Part shown: one piece after another, positions 56,831 through 64,000 of the stretch
How positions within the stretch are numbered: position 1 is the first letter of the stretch
How the letters are laid out: each line of letters opens with the position of its first letter
Assembly: GCA_035079385.1 (NCBI GenBank)
Contig: JAVHKY010000029.1
Coordinates: forward strand, 6,696,001 to 6,760,000
Direction: 5' to 3'
Source: Aspidiotus rigidus
Taxonomy: Eukaryota > Arthropoda > Insecta > Hemiptera > Diaspididae
Length of the DNA stretch: 64,000 nt
Notes under the pieces: model-generated
Told to the model about the DNA's origin: nothing
Database searches by the model: none
Seen by the model: the letters and a program-made list of their open reading frames with translations, nothing else
Program-made: the position numbers and the translations under genes

Positions 56831-57601
56831 CCATACAACTCTCTTCTGATGCCAATATATTCGCTTAAGCCCGCAGCGCACAACGATCTAGCCTCACTCT
56901 CAGCCTTTGCGTTAAAGCTGATCAAGCCCCCTCACATGCCGTTTCCTAATTTTCTTGCATGCACAGCTCAATTCACTCAACTTTCAATCTATCCACCCGC
57001 ACTCTGTCGACATAATTCTCTCATCCTTATTCTAGAATCTAAACTACGTATTCAAACACCTCAAATTGAACCATCCACCTTCTATCATATCATCCACTGT
57101 TTTGGGGACTCCGACCATGACGCCATGACTCAAATTGTTTGTTTGGGTGTTTTGAACATTTGTACCAATTTTCATACTTTTTACACAGAATGCAATATTG
57201 GCTCCACCACTTGCACAAAATCGGTGTTTCTTCTCAGTCCAGGCGGCTTACTGCAAATCAAGGACTGGAGCCAACCTTGCACCTTCTGCACAACGCATAA
57301 AAATTGGTACGAATGTCCAGGACATTAGGATGAACAATTTGATCCATGGCCCCACGTTTAGAACTCCATAGGAGTCCTAAAATTGCTCAGCTATGAAAAA
57401 GCACTGATTATTTATCTTCTATTTTGGGTAATCGAGTTCCCTAGGCCTCTTAGGAGGCCCTAAGAATTTTTCCCGAGTTCTACGCTAAATTCTATTTCAG
57501 AATTCGCCAAAACTCTTATGAAAAACACATATTTTCGGAGGTGTGCGTCTTTAGAGGGTCGGAAGAATTTTTTCAGTATTTTTCTCGAATTATGGGGTCA
57601 G
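56831..57601. other. No recognised gene
   Basis: The plus open frame at 56849-57328 (about 160 codons) shows no domain I recognise. It may be more LINE-derived sequence. Confidence 0.3.
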
Positions 57602-58081
57602 GAAATTTGACCGGGTGAAAATTGACCGATAGAAAAAGAAACACCGAAAATTGTTCGGCAGAAACAAATCACTTGAGAAATTAGGCAACTGCGAAAGTTG
57701 TCAATGTAAAAATTGTCTGCGCGAAAAAAGTCCTGTGAGAAATGAGACAATCGATTACGGTCAGCAGTGTTGGAATTCACCGACAATGAAGAGGAGGATG
57801 ACGTTGACGACAATGGCAATGATGAGCACCTTCTCCTTTACCTGCGGAGTATCGCCCACAATCTTTCCTACTAGGCAACAACAATAAATGATAATAATAT
57901 TTTCTTTTTCGCAAACTACTTACAATGTGTAATATTTTGCCTCTATAACATTTTAATTTCTCAAAATTTTATTTCTCACCTTTGAATTTCACGAAATTAT
58001 AATTTCGCACCTTCAATTTTCAGCAGGCACTCTTTTTTCTCGGACAATTTTCGTTATTCTTTTTTCTGTCGGTCAAATTTC
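57602..58081 (+). mobile_element. Internally deleted MULE related to the one at 29.8 kb
   Basis: Ends GAAATTTGACC and GGTCAAATTTC are inverted repeats, with more matched sequence inward (GAAAATTG, GAAAAA). Short repeated words (GAAAATTGT, GAAATT) fill the left end, as in the other MULE. Between them is a remnant of the transposase C-terminus. The 9-bp flanks ATGGGGTCA and ATGGACTCC agree only partly. Confidence 0.65.
57773..57874 (+). pseudogene. MULE transposase C-terminal remnant
   Basis: The frame reads EFTDNEEEDDVDDNGNDEHL and ends YLRSIAHNLSY, then TAG. The 29.8 kb MULE ends with an acidic tract and then YMRDIAHNISY. The match in order, acidity and last residues shows common descent. 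Everything upstream of this tail is deleted. Confidence 0.75.
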
Positions 58082-58334
58082 ATGGACTCCGAATTATACA
58101 GTAAATTTTAAATAAAAAAAAATAAAAGTGTAAATATAATGAAAAATTGCATGTCAATTTTACCCTCATTTTTGGGATTTTCTCACACAGATTGCGGACC
58201 AAAAAAAAAATAGGATGCCAGTACAAGTTTTGCAACGGCGAGCGGGGAACCCGCAAGACCCTTATACCACTGCGGAAGGCCTGGTCCCTTCAATGAGCGG
58301 GCAACACCATAAGACTCAAAACACCCTTTCAAGG

Positions 58335-58577
58335 TACTCCATAAAACAGGTTCTCTGCCTCCCATCGTCCCTTCTATCATATTAGCCTCGAGAGTCGACA
58401 TTTTTTCAAGTCCCCCCCCTCTCCGTGACGTCATCAACTTCGGACCGCTCGCGCCCGCGGACCAAAATTTCCTGAAAGTACCCCCAACAAAACGGATAGC
58501 GGGTTCCGCGCTAAAAAAAACTTACAGGTTCTTTAACGAAGTTAAACGAGAGAAGGCAGGAACCTGTTTTATGGAGC
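58335..58577. repeat. Hairpin-ended repeat copies in inverted arrangement
   Basis: CTCCATAAAACAGGTTCTCT at 58337 and its inverse AGGAACCTGTTTTATGGAG at 58558-58576 face each other about 200 bases apart. Between them lies a third, altered terminus, AGCGGGTTCCGCGCT (about 58491-58505), followed by A-rich sequence. That altered form keeps the pairing arms while changing their bases. Confidence 0.55.
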
Positions 58578-58808
58578 ACGTGGGATCTAAAAAATATTGA
58601 CGTATCAGCCATCAAATCGTGACGTCACAGACCTGAACTTTGGATCTATATATAATAGGACGGGCACTTGAAAAAATTCCGACCTCCGAGCTATATATGA
58701 TGGTAGAGGGACTTGAAATACTTCACAAGGACGTTCTAAATCTTATGTAGTTATGCAGTGTGAAGCGTTGCATATCTAGCTTACTGAAGGGGCTATCTTT
58801 CAAGCTAT

Positions 58809-59340
58809 ACCGGGTGGACCAGAAAGATGTTACCAGTTAAATGGAAGTTTGCAATAAATTCATTCCAGCTCCAAAACGCGAAACGTTAAATGTGTACTTC
58901 AAATCTACGAAATTTGTATCTCAATTTTATCTTCAATTTGCGTCCCTCTTGAACTTTTTACACTTTTACGAGCCGAGTTATGGACTCAAATTTGCCAAAA
59001 ATTGACCAAAGAAATTGAAAATTCCCCCACTTTCAAGCTTCATAGGATTATTCGGGTATTTTTTTTTGGAATCAGCGTTAAATTTCACTTTCAAAACAAC
59101 AGTTTGAACGATTTTTAATTTTTGATAATTTTGGCAAACTGGTAAATTTTTCGCCTACTTTGGTCCATAACTTGGCTCACAAACGTCGTAAAAAGTTGAT
59201 TGAGGGCGCAAATTGAAGATAAAATTGAGACACAAATTTTGTAGATTCAAAGCATACATCTAACGTTTCGCGTTTTGGGGCTAGAGTGAATTTATTGCAA
59301 ACTCCTATTTAACTGGTAACATCTTTCTGGTCCACCCGGT
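58809..59340. mobile_element. Foldback MITE, ACCGGG ends, about 210-bp arms
   Basis: ACCGGGTGGACCAGAAAGAT at the left has its exact inverse at the right. Similarity continues inward for about 210 bases (GTTACCAGTTAAAT, AAACGCGAAACGTTA, AAAATTGAGACACAAATTT and so on). TA or TATA flanks both ends. It has no coding capacity. A partial relative lies at 26575-26690. Confidence 0.85.
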
Positions 59341-59352
59341 ATACTCCGACTA

Positions 59353-60243
59353 CACTGAGAGAAAAAATATTGGAATGAGACCCAAATTTTCTAGGAAAAC
59401 TAGGATGCAAACGATTTCTGGTAAAAATTCCGGAATAGCTACAATACACTTTGGAATAAGGAATATTTTATTGAATACCTTCATTCATTACATTGGAATA
59501 GTTACCATACGTTCTGGAAAAGAAAACATTTTATCCAGTAATTATTCTCATTGCATTGGAATAGTTACTATACGTCTTGGAATAGAGAATATCCTATTCG
59601 GATTTCTTCTTATAATGTAGTGGACTGAGTACTACACATTTTGGAATAGAAAATAATTTGTCGAGTATTTTTTCTTGATGTATTGGAATCATTACGGTAC
59701 AGTCTTGAACAGAACTCAAACAGAATGTAACAATCCCCATTATATATATGAATGTGTAGAATTTGCCCTGTTATGCTTATATTCTACTAAAGTAGTCATT
59801 CCAGTAAATATTTGAGTGAGAACAGAGTATTTAGATGCTCTTCTAGCGGTATTGTAATGTTTCTGTCTTTTATTGTAATAATTACAGTCCTTTTTTGGAG
59901 ACATTACTTCATTTATAGTGGTCATTCATATTCGCAGCAGTGATGGGGATATTTTCTATTTCAAGACGTATAGTAACTATTCCAATGCAATGAGAATAAT
60001 TACTGGATAAAATGTTTTCTCTGCCAGAACGTATGGTAACTATTCCAATGTAATAAATGAAGGTATTTGATAAAATATTTCCTATTCCAAAGTGTATTGT
60101 AACTATTCCAATATTTGTATAGAACTGGCTCAAATAATTATTAGAATGATTAACATTCATCAGTGGAATTTTTACCAGAAATCGTTTGCATCCTAGTTTT
60201 CCAAGAAAGTTTGGGTCTCATTCCAATATTTTTTCTCTCAGTG
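59353..60243. mobile_element. Foldback MITE, CACTGAGAG ends, about 250-bp arms
   Basis: CACTGAGAGAAAAAATATTG at the left and its inverse at the right bound 891 bases, with TA on both sides. The arms match for about 250 bases. They contain a repeated module of about 70 bases (TTGGAATAGTTAC, ATTTTATCCAGTAATTATTC) present in inverted form in the other arm. A central region of about 320 bases is unpaired. It lies only 12 bases from the preceding foldback MITE. Confidence 0.85.
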
Positions 60244-60360
60244 TATCGAGCTATGTGTGATAGAAGGGGGACTTGAAAAATTTTCAAGCTCCGAGCTTTG
60301 CCGGTCAGCGGACGTTTTCTCCAACCCCCCCCCCCCATAAAACAGCTTCCCTGTTAAAGT
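60244..60360. repeat. Hairpin-ended dispersed repeat copy
   Basis: The order is GAGCTATGTGTGATAG, GGGGGACTTGAAAAATTTTC, AAGCTCCGAGC, a run of 12 C, then ATAAAACAGCTTCCCTGTT (hairpin 60341-60355) and A-rich sequence. The layout matches 51430-51551. Confidence 0.6.
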
Positions 60361-60639
60361 TTCAGACGCTTAAATGGACAATTACCCCTTGATCCATTCA
60401 CGCAACGCACAATTTGGGGTCTCCTACGGAGTTCATCAGCGCATTCTTTACTCCTGCAATACTTCTTCATCTGTCTCCTTGCTGTAGAATCCGAGTCACA
60501 CCAACTTCCCGGAACATGACGCGATTGTCTTTACCGCCAAAGATTCCCCTTTCAGCCCACAAAATTTCCGACCCTATACTTACCCCTGCTCCTGACCTTA
60601 AAAACTGACTCCTAGCATGACGTTTGGAAAAATCGGCAT

Positions 60640-61030
60640 TCAAACAAACTTAGAGCAATGGAAAGCAAAGCAGTCCCCTGGACTTCTTCCAATAGAAGTA
60701 ACCGCTATCAAGAAATCATTCTCTCCCACCTCAGAATTGGTCACTTCCTATCTTCTTTTAGGTCTATTCTCTCCTCCTATACTCAATTTTTAATACTGCC
60801 AATTAGATAATAAATCTGTTCGTCACCTCTTCTCGCGTACCGCTCTTTCTGTCTCACTCTATTCCTTCACGTCTTCCACCTGCTCTTTGTAATAATTCCA
60901 ATAAGAGCACGGACTCTTGTCTATCTGCATTTCACTTACTTTCATTCTCTACTGTAGTCTCATACCCTTTCCCAACTATGTACCACCTCAATTTTTTCAA
61001 ACTCTCCAATGTTCTGATAATTATGAGGGT
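60640..61030 (+). pseudogene. LINE 3' fragment (RNase H end)
   Basis: Translation gives RAMESKAVPWTSSNRSNRYQ followed by EIILSHLRIGH. The LRIGH-T/R motif marks the region after RNase H in I/R1/Jockey-group LINEs. Stops follow soon after. Confidence 0.45.
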
Positions 61031-61411
61031 AAGTTTTTTTTCTCATATTCATCGATTCGTACGTTAGTGGTCTGACGGTCTAAATTAACGCATCATACGT
61101 TGTCACACGAGAACCTACAAGGAATAGTGGGCCGCCCATCAACAACTTCGATGACGATTTACTTCCGACTTCCTCAATAGTAGGTATCTCAATTTTTCCG
61201 CTCTGTTCGATATAATACAGTAGTAGGCTATATAATTATTATTTATTATCGATGTCATTATTCGGCGAAATATCAAATAAATAAGACCAGGAAACACGTC
61301 CACAATATACCGGATACTCGCGTACACGCGTGCGCAATCGAATATAACGTGCACCGGTTTGTACGTAAAACGGTTTATACTGGTCTGCAATAGGTTAACG
61401 AAATCTCGTCT
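61031..61411. other. No recognised gene
   Basis: Short open frames on the minus strand overlap here but carry no domain. Confidence 0.3.
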
Positions 61412-61757
61412 TTAATACGCGTAATTTATTGGCTTCCAGCCAACGTGTACAGTAAATTCGTTTCCTTTTTCTGATAGAGAGGAACAACACACGACGAGAT
61501 ATGAAATAATTATGTAAATTATTATTACCGCAGTAATTGATTTCGAGGACATCGAGCCGTACATCGCTTCTGTATTTGCGCAACACAATAATTTTATATT
61601 CGCTACAATAATACTTAATATTATACTAGGTATCGCCGTCTCACGCTCGATATTTCTTTTGAGGATCTTCAATTTTTTCTCCGTAGCTGGTTTTCCAAAT
61701 GAGGAATCTTCATTTTTGTCTTGTTCTAGGCAGCGAGTTAACACGAGCCTGAGACAG
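61412..61757 (-). CDS. Possible terminal exon with two hydrophobic segments
   Basis: A good acceptor-like site (GCTGTCTCAG, ending near 61757) precedes a frame open for about 115 codons to TAA at 61412. The translation begins VLTRCLEQDKNEDSSFGKP, then Lys-rich sequence, and carries two hydrophobic stretches (AIPSIILSIIVANIKLLCC and SITAVIIIYIIISYLVVCC). It could be the last exon of a small membrane protein. There is no ATG at its start and no family was recognised. Confidence 0.3.
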
Positions 61758-61759
61758 CA

Positions 61760-62119
61760 TCAAAGCGACCAACGCAATATCGTAGACTTTCGAGAAGCTT
61801 TTATGTAATTTGAATGAGAAAACGGAGGATTATAGCTGTAGACGAGTAACTGAAAGAGGAAAGTAGATTTGTACTCAATCGGCAGGTATTTTCGACAATT
61901 TCACTCCTGTGATTTTTCTTCTCCCTAAACTTTGAGCACATTTCAAACTTTAGAGCCGAAATGACAACATCAACGCATTAAACAGACTTACGGGTGGGAC
62001 TGGGCTTGTTTCTTGAAATCCTCCACGAGCCAACCACACAATATGCTCTCTAAGAAATATCCGAGGTGAATGTTCACTCTGACATTGAAAATAAATTCGA
62101 AATCCTCTTCGGGATGTGT
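61760..62119. other. No recognised feature
   Basis: Nothing supported between the possible exon and the Penelope fragment. Confidence 0.35.
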
Positions 62120-62620
62120 CTTAAACCTAACTTCGGCACTGTCAAAAATGATTTCTTCAAATTTTCGGTGTACCTGAGAGTTCCCATCGGCTCTCCCTAC
62201 GCTCCCTCATGGGACATCTCTTCATGGACCTCTCGATGCAGGCGCACTGGTACAGGTACGTCGACGGTCCCAAGAATTTCTTGCTAGAGTTCCTCTCGCA
62301 CCCGAATACCCTCTATTCTGAAGTAAAATTCACGCTAGAAATAGGAAAGTTCAATATAAATTTTCTCGATATTTCTCACTCCCAGCGGTACAAGCACAGT
62401 CCATACAGGAAATCGAATTCCACAGATTTAGACGTCGGTCCGTCTTCATATTGAAAACTGCGGCAAAAAAAGGCCTCTCACAACTCTATGATCCGCTGGC
62501 TTTTTGACCGCAATGCTCTCCATACTGGATGGCGTCTTGTAGAATTCTTGGCAACGGCATTTGGTTAGACATCGATATGATGGTCAATAGGAACTTATTA
62601 CCAAGACCCTTAACCAATCG
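62120..62620 (+). pseudogene. Penelope-like reverse transcriptase fragment
   Basis: The frame gives VPIGSPYAPS. After a frameshift at about 62205 it continues MGHLFMDLSMQAHWYRYVDG, then EFLSHPNTLYSEVKFTLEIG and FNINFLDISHSQRYKHSPYR. This is the Penelope-type RT from motif B/C onward. The catalytic YVDD has become YVDG, losing one Asp. Further stops follow. Its orientation is opposite to the endonuclease fragment at 63690-63990. Confidence 0.8.
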
Positions 62621-63689
62621 ACCCTCCTCCTTAGGCCTATCCCACTTCCGCTTCCTTTCCAAGTTTACTTAAATTCTACCAGCTTAAACCTGGTCATTAT
62701 GAAATCCACAGACAGAGAGCTAAATTGGGCTCACCTGAGGATCCTATTCTCCTCAGGGAAAATGTGGCTTTTCTAAATAATCTTACCCTAATTACCCGGC
62801 GCTCTTTTTAAGAAAGATCGACAGGGGTTGATTTCAACCTCGAGGTCATGAGTGACCAGAAAATTTTGTCAGAAAATATGACGTACATCCGAATAAGTAG
62901 AACGACCGCGCTTTCATAGAGTGACCAATTTCCAATTAAAAATACCAAGACCAATAATAATGACATTGATTCTAGACGAAACGATTTTGGTTCGTCAGTC
63001 TATTTTTAAGCCGATAAGCTGAAGCTTGAGCTTATGTTTGATTGGCTTTTAAGCGGTTGGAAAGTCAATCATTCGCTGCTTCATCAAGTCGCAAAGCCTG
63101 TCAATAATGAGACGCTGATTGATTGTTTCTTGAAAACAGATTTTTAGGCTCAGGACGGTTCCGAAGCGATTTTATAGCGCACCAGAATCATACTATGTCA
63201 CTTCGGAGTCAAATTGTATTATTTTGGAGCTGGGTTAGAACCGGTGCATTAAGTTCCTAAGCAAAATGGAAAATTAAGCCGATAGCCAAGGGCTTGAAAG
63301 CAAATGATAACTCCAAATTGAAAAAGCCCTCAACTTATTGTCCCAGCAAGTGGCAAACCAAAATGCTGACTACGTGATCGTGAGAACAGGTACAAAAAGC
63401 CCCATCGGAAACCATGATACCGGCTAGTAAGTCTGATTTGGACTTGACGGAGCGGTCGTACGCTAGCATCGATACATGTAAATGCCAAAGCATAGCGCGG
63501 CTGAAATTCAGTGAATAACTTCTGAAAAGAATGGAGTCCTCCATGGTGCGAGTCATCATAATATGTGCCTCCCTCTAAACCTACATATATGAGTAATTTC
63601 TAAGCCTAAGCTGTAGTTTATAAGAGCTTCCGTGATGCGCTTCTGATTCCTACTTCCAGGTTAGACGTTCTAAATCGTGTTCACTTGTT
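62621..63689. other. No recognised gene; possible retroelement remains
   Basis: Lies between two Penelope fragments of opposite orientation. No clear domain was found. Confidence 0.3.
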
Positions 63690-63990
63690 AGCATCTTGGT
63701 TTGCTATAGCGAAGGAGGTCGCGTCGTATCAGCAATGCTGGTTCTCCCAAAAGTCCCTTTTGCCAGGCCTTTAGGTGCTCGTCTAATCTCGCCTTCATCT
63801 GGCGGCCGGTCTCATCAATATAAAAACCTCTACAATCCCTGCATTCCAATTTTAAACACCACTCCTTTCATCCGCAGGTATACGGTCCTTTAACTTAACG
63901 AAAAACCCTTTGACGGTAAAGGGGGTTGTAATAGGCCGGTCTGAAACCGAACGGGCGAAGGGCCCGACGCAATTCGGTAGAGAACCTCCC
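63690..63990 (-). pseudogene. Penelope-like linker and GIY-YIG endonuclease fragment
   Basis: The minus-strand frames read VKGFFVKLKDRIPADERSGV and, after a shift, CLKLECRDCRGFYIDETGRQ and MKARLDEHLKAWQKG. This matches the Penelope linker (LKDKIP..ERSGVVYKI) and the start of the GIY-YIG endonuclease with its CxxC zinc knuckle (CRDC) and YIGETGR-like motif, here YIDETGR. The Gly of that motif is changed, which suggests inactivity. Confidence 0.75.
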
Positions 63991-64000
63991 TAGAAAAGGG

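Overview
This is a eukaryotic, AT-rich window that reads as an insect nuclear genome. Genes are split by GT..AG introns, most of the sequence is intergenic or intronic, and transposon debris is dense. Two insertions of mitochondrial DNA carry nad6, cytb and nad1 in the usual insect order (nad6-cytb, then nad1 tail to tail with cytb). They read with the insect mitochondrial code and are extremely AT-rich and divergent. That suggests a hemipteran, perhaps a scale insect or mealybug, but this is inference; nothing names the species.

Five loci look like host genes, all on the minus strand. (1) 7.5-11.6 kb: a complete 12-exon TADA2B/Ada2b gene, the SAGA adaptor with ZZ, SANT and C-terminal SWIRM-like parts. 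(2) 13.5-14.5 kb: the last three exons of an unrecognised gene rich in N-glycosylation sequons. (3) 16.1-17.5 kb and (4) 20.35-23.6 kb: two secreted low-complexity proteins, one Gln/Ser-rich and one Gly/Leu-rich. Each coding region lies on one exon just after a 5' UTR intron, and each has a matching TATA/initiator promoter. (5) 33.4-48.3 kb: a complete six-exon vanin/biotinidase-type amidohydrolase with its Glu-Lys-Cys triad and an N-terminal membrane anchor. A few weaker exons of unknown genes are also listed.

The two large introns of the vanin-like gene each hold a mitochondrial insertion (NUMT), in opposite orientations. The larger one was later hit by three DNA transposons: a pogo-like element with TA target duplication, a short palindromic MITE, and a Mutator-like element with a 9-bp target duplication. 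Removing them on paper rejoins the cytb reading frame, so the old mitochondrial gene records insertion sites exactly. The second NUMT carries another MITE at the nad1/cytb junction.

The rest is mobile-element territory. It holds a 5'-truncated LINE with a 15-bp target duplication, several decayed LINE and Penelope-like fragments, and a mariner whose catalytic core is deleted. There are two related MULEs (29.8-31.2 and 57.6-58.1 kb), hAT-type MITEs, and several foldback elements (31.6-32.8, 58.8-59.3 and 59.35-60.24 kb). There is also an inverted 26-bp satellite (50.1-50.9 kb) and a dispersed repeat ending in a conserved small hairpin (AACAG-GTTCC-CTGTT). No rRNA, tRNA or CRISPR was found. The first 7.3 kb and much of 25-29.8, 46-49 and 52.7-57.6 kb hold nothing I can assign to a gene.
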